This document shows positions 54,014 through 62,866 of a stretch of DNA of 64,000 nt, piece by piece. Every line of letters starts with the position of its first letter. Within the stretch, counting starts at the first letter, position 1. The stretch comes from Bacillus weihaiensis. GTDB lineage: Bacteria > Bacillota > Bacilli > Bacillales > Bacillaceae. Made by a program: the position numbers and the translations under genes. The notes under the pieces are model-generated. The model was not told the origin of the DNA. It saw nothing but the letters and a program-made list of their open reading frames with translations, and did no database searches. The stretch lies in assembly GCF_001889165.1 (NCBI RefSeq), contig NZ_CP016020.1, positions 2,826,501 to 2,890,500 on the forward strand, written 5' to 3'.

Positions 54014-54559
54014 ATGACAAGTGCGTTCGAAGCAATAACAGCTGTATTTAAGACATACATAGACAACGAACCGAAACCCCCGTTACATGTAGGGGAAGTA
54101 ATGGATTTATGGACTGCGTATACAGCTTTCCAAGAAGCTCAATCCCTTTATCAAGTAGGGCTTAATACGACGACAAACTCTGATTTAGTTCATATTTTAC
54201 AAAAAGCACTAGAAGGTAGCTCATCCGATACAAAAAATATAGAAACGTTACTTAAAAATGAAGGTATTCCTTTGCCTAGGGCTAATCCCAGTAAACCAAC
54301 TACAAAGCCACAGGCTGTTCCAGAAGGTGTTAAGTTAACTGATGATGAGATATCAAATTTAGTTTCGGTAAAAATAGCGACAGCCATTACATTTTGTGCT
54401 CAAGCAGGAAGCAAATCTATTCGAACAGATGTTGGAATGCTCTTTTTCTCTATGCAATTAGGCTTAATTAAATTTGCTTTACCCTTAAAAAATGTCATGA
54501 AGGAACACGGTTGGCTTAGAGTGCCACCAGCTTTTCAATCAGCAGGATCACCTGAGTAA
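54014..54559 (+). CDS. DUF3231 protein, sporulation-associated type
   Basis: A 181-residue four-helix protein. The segments PPLHVGEVMDLWTAYTAFQE, LLKNEGIPLPRANPSKP, AVPEGVKLTDDEISNLVSVK and KSIRTDVGMLFFSMQLGLIK match one repeat of the DUF3231 family. Bacillus relatives with two such repeats are spore-coat or ferritin-like proteins; this one is a single-repeat form. The ATG at 54014 lies eight bases after GGAGG. Suggests a spore former. Confidence 0.85.
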   Translation: MTSAFEAITAVFKTYIDNEPKPPLHVGEVMDLWTAYTAFQEAQSLYQVGLNTTTNSDLVHILQKALEGSSSDTKNIETLLKNEGIPLPRANPSKPTTKPQAVPEGVKLTDDEISNLVSVKIATAITFCAQAGSKSIRTDVGMLFFSMQLGLIKFALPLKNVMKEHGWLRVPPAFQSAGSPE

Positions 54560-54588
54560 GTGTTTTAAACAACTACTCAGGCTTTTTG
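54551..54588 (+). terminator. terminator overlapping the DUF3231 stop
   Basis: Arms CCTGAGTA and TACTCAGG; the TAA stop lies within the first arm. Followed by CTTTTTG. Confidence 0.85.
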
Positions 54589-54661
54589 TATTAGTAAGGT
54601 TATTTGAAGGATTTCCCTTAATTGAACCCATAGAGCCCCAAAGCTTTCAACACGCAAAAAA

Positions 54662-55052
54662 GAGGACCTCCCAAAAATGTCGATATAAGTTATTACCACA
54701 CAAACTTTTGAGACGTGAGGAAGATTCCTATGACTACTATACGACAAGGCAGCCTGTTAGCCTACCAGAGTGAATTGATTTAGAACCTCACCAAATATGT
54801 GAAGCTATTTTTTCAGCTATCGATCTTGATTAAATATGATTAGCTGATACTTACTGCTATGATCTCTCCTTTGCTAGTAGAATTATTGAATGGGTTCTAT
54901 TTAATAAAAACCTAGTAAAGCGAATAAAGAACGCTATCGTATTCCGTCTTGATTGCAGCTTTTTGGTTGATCGTATCAACTTCATGTTAAATCAATCACA
55001 AGCTGCTGAAGATATAATAATTCGAGTGCTTTTCAAAGATATTAATCCCTGA
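54662..55052 (+). mobile_element. decayed IS1182-like transposase
   Basis: From the ATG at 54730 the plus strand reads MTTIRQGSLLAYQSELI, then after a frameshift LEPHQICEAIFSAIDLD, LADTYCYDLSFASRIIEWV and NAIVFRLDCSFLVD. This is the N-terminal region of DDE transposases of the IS1182-like group as I remember them. Several stops and shifts interrupt it, and the catalytic part is missing. The 60 bases before the ATG resemble the fragment at 34986-35055. No intact ends. Confidence 0.6.
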
Positions 55053-55517
55053 TAAATAGATTCTTTTAATGAGAACGACTTAAGGGTAAATGGAGGAGAA
55101 TTGTGAGACTTTCCGCGAAAGGTGTGGGACAGGTAAGACTTCAAGGGCGTTTATTCCCGAAGGAGGAACACCGCCCTCCCTACAGAAAGTAAATACCGTG
55201 TTTCAAAACGGAAAAAAGAACACCTGGTATAAAATTAGAGATTCTCTAAGTCAAATATCTGATAGAGAATGCAGTGCTTTAAGAAACCTTTGCGTATTAT
55301 AGTGAGAAACATACATAGGCAATTTTCGAAGATTAGGTCAAAATACGGCTGTAGATGATCTGTCAATGACTATATGTTCAAGCCTTTACTGGACCTTCTG
55401 AATCTACAGGTGTCCCCCTGTTTTGGATTCTTTCTGCGACCATTGCAGGATGTTTTAACTCATATGAAATAGTCACCTTTAAAAATCATATATGTATCCA
55501 CTACTGTCTCACCGTTT
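55053..55517. other. gap with a GC-rich inverted segment, no gene accepted
   Basis: The segment 55105-55190 (GACTTTCCGCGAAAGGTGTG.. to ..CCGCCCTCCCTACAGAAAG) contains pairing arms and resembles dispersed Bacillus repeat scraps. A 70-codon frame over it is not supported as a gene. Confidence 0.4.
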
Positions 55518-55988
55518 TCAAAAATAGTCCTCCTTCCTTTGCCTTTCTTGCATATATTGAAACCCATAGAGAAGTAGCGATTTTATAAAAAAGAGACCTG
55601 AAAGCTGTACTCTTGTAAGTCTAACTAACGAAGCAATACCTAATCTTTGCAAACTGTTAGTTAGTACATAAGTAAACAAGGAATCAAGAATAGTATTGAT
55701 AAGGAGGTATATATAAAATTTCCCATATGTGAATTTTAGTATCCACATAGAGCCAATAAAAAAAGGACCTACTATAAAGGGGGTATTCCCACCTATTTTA
55801 GGATGGATTTTCTCATAAAACCACCACCAACGTCTTTTTTCTGCTAGCATATCCTCTAGTTTTACTACTGTTGTAATGAAAATACTTGCAGGTAAAAAGC
55901 GAATAAACGATTTTTTCCCAAGCAAGGGAATAGTTAGCCACGGAATGATCATCAACAGAAACAAGAGAAATTTACGATTTCTTATCAT
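55518..55988 (-). CDS. membrane protein, unknown
   Basis: A 156-residue membrane protein with four or five helices and a basic, tryptophan-rich loop (AEKRRWWWFYEKIHPKIGGN). Similar unnamed proteins occur in Bacillus. The ATG lies nine bases after GGAGG. It lies 60 bases behind the DUF2254 gene on the same strand and may share its transcript. Confidence 0.7.
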   Translation of the reverse strand: MIRNRKFLLFLLMIIPWLTIPLLGKKSFIRFLPASIFITTVVKLEDMLAEKRRWWWFYEKIHPKIGGNTPFIVGPFFIGSMWILKFTYGKFYIYLLINTILDSLFTYVLTNSLQRLGIASLVRLTRVQLSGLFFIKSLLLYGFQYMQERQRKEDYF

Positions 55989-56048
55989 TTCCTAACACCT
56001 CCACGTTAGGAATATGTTATCCTATTCCATGTAGAAATATCCATTATT

Positions 56049-57332
56049 TTACTTAATTACATTCTCTTGTAATCTTTTTTTACGAATCTGTACTAGCTGC
56101 TGATCAATGGTAGGAAATGATTGAAGATCTATTTTTTCTTCTATATACTCACTAAATTCTAGACATTTGTGAATAATTGATTGTTTGTTGCCTACAGTTA
56201 CATCAAATAGTGCATCATATAAAGCAATAACTATTGAAATGTCTTCCCTACCATAATGGCAAATTTGATAAAAAGAAGATCTTATTAACTCGTCAAATGA
56301 ACGTTGAGGTAGTCTTAATCTAACGATTCCTTTTTCATCATGGTAAACAAGATAAGGACTATCCATTTTACTAGCAGCCTTCAAGCATAGTCCTAAATGT
56401 TTTATACAGTCAATCGCCGTATTCGGATCATTAATACCAGGTGAAATGGCACGTAATGCAACCTCTGAAAGCTTTAATAAACCAAATTGTATATCCTGCA
56501 TCGTCGTTCGCTCGTTCCCTACTGTTATTGCTTCCTCCACTTGAGGGATATGATCTTCCTCCTGTGAGTAAATCGTACACCAGCATGTTCCTTCCGATAA
56601 AAAACTACCGATAGGATGATGTACATCTATTACACACTCCTTCTCACACGCAAATTCATATAACCCTTTAGCATTTAAAAGTTGAATATATCCAAACTCC
56701 TTATTAACTACTTTAAATCCTGGACTATATAATGTATAAGGAACAAGGGTTGAGCTTAGCTTTATGTAATCATTTTTTTCGATATTCTTCTCCTTCTTAG
56801 AGATCGTCTCTAAGACATCCGTTGAAAGCTTCTCAATTAATTTACTAACTCTTACTGATGATGCAACATGGTGAATAAAATAAGCAAATAGACCTACGCA
56901 TATACTGGCAACCAAAACACTAATTGAAGTTGCCAAAATGTAGCTTTTGGAATCTTTACTCATAAGCAATAATGCAAAAATAGAATAAACAAATCCTCCG
57001 ATGAAAATTCCTAAAACACGCATTGTTACAGAATCCTTAATGAAATTTTGCAAGGTTCTAGGAGAGAACTGTGATGAATACGTCGTCAGAACGACCATAA
57101 TTGTAGAGAAAGTAATGGTTGTCATCGTTAAAAGTGAGCCAGCTATAGTTGATATAATTGTTTTCGCTAGGCTATTGTCAATTGATAAAAATTCGCTTAT
57201 AAAGCTATTATCCATATCAATGGTCTGATCGGCCCATGAAACAAACATTGCCAATATAATGGCACTAATGGAAAAAAGCGCAGGTAAGAGCCATACACTA
57301 TTTTTTATCGTAAAAAACAATCGATTAATCAC
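56049..57332 (-). CDS. DUF2254 membrane protein
   Basis: A 427-residue protein. Four membrane helices occupy the first 165 residues (two after the start, then GSLLTMTTITFSTIMVVLTT and an ILATSISVLVASICVGLFAY pair). A cytoplasmic domain follows, with the family hallmark LKLSEVALRAISPGINDPNT near residue 285 and AIDCIKHLG. Function unknown, though a transport or channel role is often guessed. GTG start after GGGGG. Confidence 0.85.
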   Translation of the reverse strand: MINRLFFTIKNSVWLLPALFSISAIILAMFVSWADQTIDMDNSFISEFLSIDNSLAKTIISTIAGSLLTMTTITFSTIMVVLTTYSSQFSPRTLQNFIKDSVTMRVLGIFIGGFVYSIFALLLMSKDSKSYILATSISVLVASICVGLFAYFIHHVASSVRVSKLIEKLSTDVLETISKKEKNIEKNDYIKLSSTLVPYTLYSPGFKVVNKEFGYIQLLNAKGLYEFACEKECVIDVHHPIGSFLSEGTCWCTIYSQEEDHIPQVEEAITVGNERTTMQDIQFGLLKLSEVALRAISPGINDPNTAIDCIKHLGLCLKAASKMDSPYLVYHDEKGIVRLRLPQRSFDELIRSSFYQICHYGREDISIVIALYDALFDVTVGNKQSIIHKCLEFSEYIEEKIDLQSFPTIDQQLVQIRKKRLQENVIK

Positions 57333-57849
57333 AATATACCCCCATATTATTTTTACAGTGATTTTTCCCCTGTTCTCCCTTCAATAAACAAGACCTTTCC
57401 TTTACCTTTAATGCCGAGCAATAGTACGATAAAAGAATAAAGTTACTCTACATCCCTCTATTGGTTCCGATGGCTCGAATAGGAAAGAATGTGGAGTTTG
57501 AAAAACGAGTAGAAATAATGGCTATTTTAGCCTATCAAAATACAAATTATACAGGAGTTGAGATGTTGAAAGTCCATAAAAAATAACCTCAACTTACGAG
57601 GTTATCTTTTGGGGTAATCTTTTAACCTTTATGTTGATTGGTAGCACAGATGATGCTATTAAAGGTAAGGCTTACACTCGAAAGGGAATGGCAAAAGAAT
57701 GAACTCCATCATTGGAAGTTAATATGCTAGATGGAACAACCATCTATTAAGTGATTAAAAAGGTCATCTATCATTTTTTTGCCTTCATTTCGATATTCTA
57801 TATTCTCTTTCCTAATAAAACTACTATATACCGTTTAAGAAAAAGCATA
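57333..57849. other. 517-base gap with small frame and hairpin
   Basis: A 38-codon plus-strand frame at about 57471-57587 (MARIGKNVEFEKRVEIMAIL..) ends at a hairpin (57582-57611) with AATAACCTC/GAGGTTATC arms and TTTT. It lacks a ribosome-binding site, so I treat it as a probable remnant. Degenerate coding-like sequence continues to about 57750 without a recognisable family. Confidence 0.35.
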
Positions 57850-57884
57850 AAAAGAGAAGAGCGTATTTCATTCTCTTCTCTTTC
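57850..57884 (-). terminator. terminator of the coat-like gene
   Basis: Arms AAAGAGAAGAG and CTCTTCTCTTT, T-rich on the minus strand. Confidence 0.75.
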
Positions 57885-57921
57885 ATATCGATTTAGTAAC
57901 CGCTTTCACATTTATTTAGAT

Positions 57922-58149
57922 TTAATAGTATTTGTGACCGCAATCACACTTCTTAGATTTTTCCCAATCATGTTTACTTTTATATCCATGATTATGTTTT
58001 TTATATTTCTTATAATCGTAGTCGTATTTATCGTAATGTTTTTTGTCATCGTAATCATGCTTTTTAAAGTCAATCTCACAATCGTACTTTTTATAGCCCC
58101 AACAATAACACTTACCATAGCTTTTGTCATAATGCTTCTTCTTTCCCAT
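57922..58149 (-). CDS. Tyr/Lys/Asp/His/Cys-rich small protein, spore-coat-like
   Basis: A 75-residue protein built almost entirely of Lys, Tyr, Asp, His and Cys (DDKKHYDKYDYDYKKYKKHN, with CYCWGYKKYDC and KKCDCGHKYY). It has no hydrophobic core. Such composition is typical of Bacillus spore-coat or crust proteins, with tyrosines available for cross-linking and Cys/His able to bind metal. The ATG at 58149 lies 10 bases after AAAGGAG; a TTG six bases upstream is possible. A plus-strand frame over the same bases is a shadow created by its codon bias. Own terminator. Confidence 0.65.
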   Translation of the reverse strand: MGKKKHYDKSYGKCYCWGYKKYDCEIDFKKHDYDDKKHYDKYDYDYKKYKKHNHGYKSKHDWEKSKKCDCGHKYY

Positions 58150-58584
58150 AACCAAACAGCTCCTTTATTGGCTTTGATAAACCTTACTTCTGGTTTTAAA
58201 AGTCAAAATAGGATGTAAGAAAGAACATGGAGTATCCTGTTTAGTAAAGTTTATCTTTGCCGATTTTTTTAAAGAAAGAAATTGGCGAAATTTACTAGGC
58301 CTGCAGCAATTCCTTTCTTTGCTATTACTATATGTAAAAGGAAATATATGGTTTGAACATTAGCCTTCTCATTTGATAGATTTTTTCATCAATTTAATAG
58401 AATTCCTGTATTACCTGTTAATTCAGGTAGGATAAGAACTATTCTTTTAGTTTAGAGAGAAAATTAAGTACCCATAAAAGAAGTCGTACCTGTCAACTTA
58501 TAGGGAAGAAGTATTCTAAAGGAAATTAGTTAGTCTTGTAGAGGGGTTCTAGTGAATTCGAAGGAAAGTCAGATAGATTATGAT
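58150..58584. other. 435-base gap, nothing recognised
   Basis: It should hold the promoter of the coat-like gene (58160-58300), but no sigma-K or sigma-E box is clear enough to name. No gene seen. Confidence 0.4.
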
Positions 58585-58621
58585 TCAAAAAAAAGCGTAC
58601 AAATCATTGTACACTTTTTTA
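58585..58621 (-). terminator. terminator of the 5S-tRNA operon
   Basis: Arms GTGTACA and TGTACGC and a tail of eight T on the minus strand, directly after the last tRNA. Confidence 0.88.
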
Positions 58622-58695
<74 letters not shown>

Positions 58696-58732
58696 ATATA
58701 GTATGTATTTTTTATACGATTCTATATAAAAA

Positions 58733-58807
58733 TGGCTCCGCAGGCAGGACTCGAACCTGCGACCGATCGGTTAACAGCCGATAGCTCTACCACTGAGCTA
58801 CTGCGGA
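58733..58807 (-). tRNA. tRNA-Asn (anticodon GUU)
   Basis: Acceptor TCCGCAG/CTGCGGA, anticodon loop CTGTTAA, base 73 G, CCA encoded. Confidence 0.96.
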
Positions 58808-58825
58808 ACAGAATAGAAAGTATAA

Positions 58826-58902
<77 letters not shown>

Positions 58903-58918
58903 AGATAAAAATATGTAT

Positions 58919-58992
58919 TGGAGCGGGTGAAGGGAATCGAACCCTCATCATCAGCTTGGAAGGCTGAGGTTTTACCACTAAACTACACCCGC
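58919..58992 (-). tRNA. tRNA-Gly (anticodon UCC)
   Basis: Acceptor GCGGGTG/CACCCGC, anticodon loop CTTCCAA, base 73 U as usual for glycine, CCA encoded. Confidence 0.96.
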
Positions 58993-59004
58993 AAATAATG
59001 AGTC

Positions 59005-59079
59005 TGGAGGCACCACCCGGATTTGAACCGGGGATAGAGGTTTTGCAGACCTCGGCCTTACCACTTGGCTATGATGCCT
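59005..59079 (-). tRNA. tRNA-Cys (anticodon GCA)
   Basis: Acceptor AGGCATC paired with GGTGCCT, anticodon loop CTGCAAA, base 73 U, CCA encoded. Confidence 0.95.
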
Positions 59080-59085
59080 AAAAAA

Positions 59086-59160
59086 TGGCTGGGCTAGCTG
59101 GATTCGAACCAACGCATGTCGCAGTCAAAGTGCGATGCCTTACCGCTTGGCTATAGCCCA
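59086..59160 (-). tRNA. tRNA-Gln (anticodon UUG)
   Basis: Acceptor TGGGCTA/TAGCCCA, anticodon loop CTTTGAC, base 73 G, CCA encoded. Confidence 0.95.
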
Positions 59161-59170
59161 ATTACTAAAA

Positions 59171-59246
59171 TGGGGCGACTGATGGGAATCGAACCCACGA
59201 ATGTCGGAACCACAATCCGATGCGTTAACCACTTCGCCACAATCGC
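59171..59246 (-). tRNA. tRNA-His (anticodon GUG)
   Basis: Acceptor GCGATTG/CAGTCGC with base 73 C and an encoded G just before position 1 (59247), the histidine identity pair. Anticodon loop TTGTGGT. CCA encoded. Confidence 0.96.
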
Positions 59247-59256
59247 CACAATATTT

Positions 59257-59330
59257 TGGCAGGGGCAGTAGGAATCGAACCCACACCAAAGGTTTTGGAG
59301 ACCTCTATTCTACCGTTAAACTATGCCCCT
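59257..59330 (-). tRNA. tRNA-Trp (anticodon CCA)
   Basis: Acceptor AGGGGCA/TGCCCCT, anticodon loop CTCCAAA, base 73 G, CCA encoded. Confidence 0.96.
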
Positions 59331-59381
59331 ACTTTAATTGAATGTTTCTTTGTTTACATATACGATACTTCGTAAAATTGA

Positions 59382-59465
59382 TGGTGGAGGGGGGCAGATT
59401 CGAACTGCCGAACCCTAAGGAGCGGATTTACAGTCCGCCGCGTTTAGCCACTTCGCTACCCCTCC
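59382..59465 (-). tRNA. tRNA-Tyr (anticodon GUA)
   Basis: Class II tRNA with long variable arm. Acceptor GGAGGGG/CCCCTCC, loop CTGTAAA, base 73 A, CCA encoded. Confidence 0.96.
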
Positions 59466-59485
59466 AGCTTTTTTATATATAAAAA

Positions 59486-59562
59486 TGGCGGTCCGGACGG
59501 GACTCGAACCCGCGACCTCCTGCGTGACAGGCAGGCATTCTAACCAACTGAACTACCGGACC
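59486..59562 (-). tRNA. tRNA-Asp (anticodon GUC)
   Basis: Acceptor GGTCCGG/CCGGACC, loop CTGTCAC, base 73 G, CCA encoded. Confidence 0.96.
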
Positions 59563-59594
59563 TTCGTTTTTTTTTCACGAATAAGTGAAAAAAT

Positions 59595-59671
<77 letters not shown>

Positions 59672-59725
59672 ATGATATAAAATTACATGATAGAAGAAAT
59701 CATTTAGTTAGGACAAATGAAGATA

Positions 59726-59818
59726 TGGAGGAGGAAAGGGGATTCGAACCCCTGCGGGCTTTGACACCCCTGTCGGTTTTCAAGACCGATCCCTTCAGCC
59801 GGACTTGGGTATTCCTCC
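59726..59818 (-). tRNA. tRNA-Ser (anticodon UGA)
   Basis: Class II tRNA with long variable arm. Acceptor GGAGGAA/TTCCTCC, loop CTTGAAA. Base 73 reads U, where serine tRNAs usually have G. CCA encoded. Confidence 0.94.
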
Positions 59819-59823
59819 TAATA

Positions 59824-59900
59824 TGGTAGCGGCGGAGGGAATCGAACCCACGACCTCACGGGTATGAACCGTACGCTCTAGCCAGCTGAGCTACACCGCC
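59824..59900 (-). tRNA. elongator tRNA-Met (anticodon CAU)
   Basis: Acceptor GGCGGTG paired with CGCCGCT region, loop TTCATAC, base 73 A, CCA encoded. Its body matches Bacillus elongator Met rather than the Ile CAU type. Confidence 0.92.
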
Positions 59901-59952
59901 ATATTTAGAACCTTATAACTTATATTTGTCTTAACCCTTCTTACTTATACCT

Positions 59953-60028
59953 TGGTGGAGCCTAGCGGGATCGAACCGCTGACCTCCTGCGTGCAAAGCA
60001 GGCGCTCTCCCAGCTGAGCTAAGGCCCC
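59953..60028 (-). tRNA. tRNA-Ala (anticodon UGC)
   Basis: Acceptor GGGGCCT with the G3-U70 alanine identity pair, loop TTTGCAC, base 73 A, CCA encoded. Confidence 0.96.
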
Positions 60029-60032
60029 AAGT

Positions 60033-60109
60033 TGGCGCGCCCGAGAGGAGTCGAACCCCTAACCTTTTGATCCGTAGTCAAACGCTCTATCCAATTGAGC
60101 TACGGGCGC
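60033..60109 (-). tRNA. tRNA-Arg (anticodon ACG)
   Basis: Acceptor GCGCCCG/CGGGCGC, loop CTACGGA, base 73 G, CCA encoded. Adenosine 34 is presumably read as inosine. Confidence 0.96.
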
Positions 60110-60152
60110 TAATTATCTCTCATTTATTTTTTTCGCTAAAACGAAAAAACGA

Positions 60153-60241
60153 TGGTGCCGAGGACCGGAATCGAACCGGTACGGTAGTCACCTACCGCAG
60201 GATTTTAAGTCCTGTGCGTCTGCCAGTTCCGCCACCCCGGC
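60153..60241 (-). tRNA. tRNA-Leu (anticodon UAA)
   Basis: Class II tRNA with long variable arm, acceptor GCCGGGG paired with CCTCGGC, loop CTTAAAA, base 73 A, CCA encoded. Confidence 0.96.
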
Positions 60242-60250
60242 AAAAGTATA

Positions 60251-60336
60251 TGGTGCGGGTGAAGGGACTTGAACCCCCACGTCACAAGGACACTAGATCC
60301 TAAGTCTAGCGCGTCTGCCAATTCCGCCACACCCGC
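60251..60336 (-). tRNA. tRNA-Leu (anticodon UAG)
   Basis: Class II tRNA, acceptor GCGGGTG/CACCCGC, loop CTTAGGA, base 73 A, CCA encoded. Confidence 0.96.
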
Positions 60337-60371
60337 AAATAAAAAGCAAGCTGCTTCTATGTTTATTATAA

Positions 60372-60447
60372 TGGTGGAGGATGACGGGATCGAACCGCCG
60401 ACCCCCTGCTTGTAAGGCAGGTGCTCTCCCAGCTGAGCTAATCCTCC
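60372..60447 (-). tRNA. tRNA-Val (anticodon UAC)
   Basis: Acceptor GGAGGAT/ATCCTCC, loop CTTACAA, base 73 A, CCA encoded. Confidence 0.96.
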
Positions 60448-60482
60448 TAATAATATCAATTTTTCCCTTGCGTGAAAAATTA

Positions 60483-60557
60483 TGGTGACCCATACGGGAT
60501 TCGAACCCGTGTTACCGCCGTGAAAGGGCGGTGTCTTAACCGCTTGACCAATGGGCC
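60483..60557 (-). tRNA. tRNA-Glu (anticodon UUC)
   Basis: First tRNA after the 5S gene. Acceptor GGCCCAT paired with ATGGGTC, loop CTTTCAC, base 73 A, CCA encoded. Confidence 0.96.
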
Positions 60558-60592
60558 ATCTCACTTACTTTGTTACCTTTTATAAAAAGGCG

Positions 60593-60707
<115 letters not shown>

Positions 60708-60742
60708 CATTTTCACATCACTTCATCGAAGCGACAAGATAT

Positions 60743-60770
60743 ATTATATAACATTTTGTCATAAATGCAA
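60743..60770 (-). promoter_or_regulatory. promoter of the 5S-tRNA operon
   Basis: TTGCAT and a perfect TATAAT with 16-base spacing, about 35 bases before the 5S gene on the minus strand. Confidence 0.75.
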
Positions 60771-61283
60771 TACTTTTTTAAAAAAAATTTCAAGCAGAAT
60801 CATCTGTCCCTGTAACAGGAATATTAATTTAACATGTTTACCTTAAAAGTGTCAATGGTGTTTTGAAAATTTTATTGTTCTATTCACTCCTGTACAAGCA
60901 TTCCATATAGTAAGAATGAATTTCTTAGTGATGAGGAACTTCATTAAGGAAAAATAACTTTTGATAACAACCTACTCATTTTAATTTTTAATGAATAAGT
61001 TGATTATTTGTACTTAATCAAAAGATTACATGCCATAAGACACCTGCCTAGAAATTTGTAAGGGTGAAAAAATTATAACATAACACGGCAGACGGATTGG
61101 CTGCTGGAACATCTCTAAGAACGTCTAAGGCTGTAACAGTATTCAAGAACCTCCTATAAAAATACTGTGTCGCCTTACTTTAAGTGACTTATAAGAGGTA
61201 CAGCCCTCCATCACTATACAGAAAATTCATCAATTCTACTCTCATATTTTTAATAAGTAAAGTCTAGAATTTAACTTTTTACT
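60771..61283. other. gap upstream of the 5S gene, no gene accepted
   Basis: AT-rich. No 23S or 16S sequence is present. An ACAGTATT/AATACTGT hairpin lies near 61137-61170. A 32-codon minus-strand frame from TTG 61146 follows AGGAGG closely, but I do not recognise it. Function unclear. Confidence 0.4.
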
Positions 61284-61292
61284 TGTTATAAT
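61284..61292 (+). promoter_or_regulatory. extended -10 promoter
   Basis: TGT-TATAAT, an extended -10 element with perfect hexamer, 36 bases before the ATG of the small gene at 61328. The -35 region is poor, as is common for this type. Confidence 0.55.
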
Positions 61293-61327
61293 GCAAAGTG
61301 AAGATCATGATATAAAGGTGGGCATTT

Positions 61328-61516
61328 ATGGGGAATACTTGTCGGTATGTAGTTAATGCTGTAGGTAAATGTGGTGAAACATACTATACCCAATTAAATT
61401 CAAAAAAAGAATTAAAAAATTGGATACACGACCATGAAGAGAAGTTATTAATGGAAGAGTTAAAGATTGTTGATAAAAAAATGTCACCTCTTTTAAAATG
61501 GTTACTAAAGAAATAA
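61328..61516 (+). CDS. small soluble protein, unknown
   Basis: A 62-residue protein with a YVVNAVGKCGETYYTQLNSK start and a helical, charged second half (KKELKNWIHDHEEKLLMEEL) ending in lysines. AAAGGTGG lies six bases before the ATG, and a perfect TATAAT is upstream. Comparable short proteins occur in other Bacillus; no function known. Copy C of the 122-bp repeat begins 11 bases after its stop. Confidence 0.72.
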   Translation: MGNTCRYVVNAVGKCGETYYTQLNSKKELKNWIHDHEEKLLMEELKIVDKKMSPLLKWLLKK

Positions 61517-61526
61517 CTAATAACAT

Positions 61527-61648
61527 AGAGGCTGGGACAGAAGTGCCTGGCACCTTATCATAACGACTATATGTAAGCACTGATTTATCTAGTGTACACA
61601 ATAGATTGTATTCGAGGGTGCCTGGCTCTTTGTTTTGTCCCAGCCTCT
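61527..61648 (-). repeat. 122-bp interspersed repeat, copy C (inverted)
   Basis: In inverted orientation, with the best-preserved ends: AGAGGCTGGGACA and TGTCCCAGCCTCT are exact inverted repeats. A few substitutions separate it from copies A and B, but the length is exactly the same. It follows the small gene ending at 61516. Confidence 0.92.
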
Positions 61649-62104
61649 ATTAATGCATAAATACACTAAACTTTTAGTTCCACCAGGTTTTTTATTTCTT
61701 GCAACATCTCACTATGTATGAAATAACAGTATTTCTTATTATATGTGCATCCTTTAAACTTTAAGACAAAAGCTACAGGCTCCAGAAGCTAGTTACTTCC
61801 CACTGACAATATTCTATTCATTCCTATCTAATAGAAATGATCCAAGCATCTTATTTGACACCTAGTCTACTCACTCGTTTTAGGTGAGGTAATGTTATAG
61901 CAATAATAAGGAAAGTCCATCGTTTTTTACTTATACTAACCATACTCTTCTCCTCCTCTTTCCATTAATACCTCTATTTTAATTTATCGTTTCACGCTAT
62001 TTATTTCTATATTTTCACTATGAAAACGAGTCATTTTAAAATATTTTATACCATTTATGGAGAATGTAACATGTATATCATGTTGCCTAAAAGGAGAAAA
62101 AATT
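61649..62104. other. 456-base gap before the DUF421 gene
   Basis: No established gene. A 30-codon minus-strand frame (61851-61943, RWTFLIIAITLPHLKR) has a good GGAGGAG site and could encode a tiny membrane peptide; I give it low weight. Confidence 0.35.
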
Positions 62105-62806
62105 ATGGACATTATAGAGCAGATACTTAGACTAGTCATAGCTTTCTCCTCCCTATTAATTTTAACGAAAATTATGGGGAGAAAAGAGATCTCCGAAATG
62201 ACATTTATTAATTTTGTGTCGGGAATTGCACTTGGAACGATGGGAGCATCTCTAGCTGTCAATTCAGCTGTAAGCATACGAAATGGGGTCATTGCCCTTA
62301 TTGCCTGGAGTACATTCACAGTCATCTTAGGCTTTGTTGACATAAAATCGAAAAAAGCGCGTGAAGTGCTACAAGGAAAACCCGTTATCCTTGTTAAAAA
62401 TGGGCAGATTCTTGAGCATGAAATGCGGAAGGTTCGATTAGATATTGATGAACTAACTGCCTTATTAAGGCAAAAAGATGTTTTCTCTATTACAGAAGTG
62501 GACTTTGCTATTTTTGAAACAGATGGTCGTTTATCTGTTATGAAAAAAGAAAACCAACAACCACTTACAAAAGGTGATATGAATATAGCCACTAATAAAC
62601 CAGTTTTCCCGATTCCTACAGAAGTAATTGCCGATGGACGAATTATTTCAGCAAATCTTAAAAATATAAATACAGATGAACATTGGTTAAAGGATAAAAT
62701 TCTTCATGCAGGGAATCCACCTATTTCAAGTATTTTTTATGCGGAAGTTCAGAAAGATGGAAGTTTATATCTAGACCTTAAGAAAGATTATTTACCAAAT
62801 AAATGA
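62105..62806 (+). CDS. DUF421 membrane protein (YetF/YcaP-like)
   Basis: A 233-residue protein. Three N-terminal helices lead to a cytoplasmic two-lobed beta domain. Family signatures are LTKIMGRKEISEMTFINFVS near residue 20, KPVILVKNGQILEHEMRKVR and LTALLRQKDVFSITEVDFAI. Relatives include YetF/YrbG-type proteins linked to spores and envelope; biochemical role unknown. The ATG at 62105 lies after AAAAGGAG and gives the usual N-terminus, while an upstream start at 62057 would add a non-family leader. Confidence 0.88.
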   Translation: MDIIEQILRLVIAFSSLLILTKIMGRKEISEMTFINFVSGIALGTMGASLAVNSAVSIRNGVIALIAWSTFTVILGFVDIKSKKAREVLQGKPVILVKNGQILEHEMRKVRLDIDELTALLRQKDVFSITEVDFAIFETDGRLSVMKKENQQPLTKGDMNIATNKPVFPIPTEVIADGRIISANLKNINTDEHWLKDKILHAGNPPISSIFYAEVQKDGSLYLDLKKDYLPNK

Positions 62807-62866
62807 AAAAAACATTGACCAATAAGAACGAATGTTCTACGATTAGATTATCGAGGAGGTGATTTA

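Noticed and set aside
55090-55302. 70-codon frame in the gap after the IS remnant
   Set aside because: It crosses a GC-rich inverted repeat scrap; composition is not protein-like and nothing is recognised.
57751-58218. Plus-strand 155-codon frame with many hydrophobic residues over the coat-like gene
   Set aside because: It is the complement of a Lys/Tyr/Asp-rich gene; the opposite strand of such codons reads as Phe/Ile/Val. It lacks a ribosome-binding site, while the minus-strand gene has one plus a terminator.
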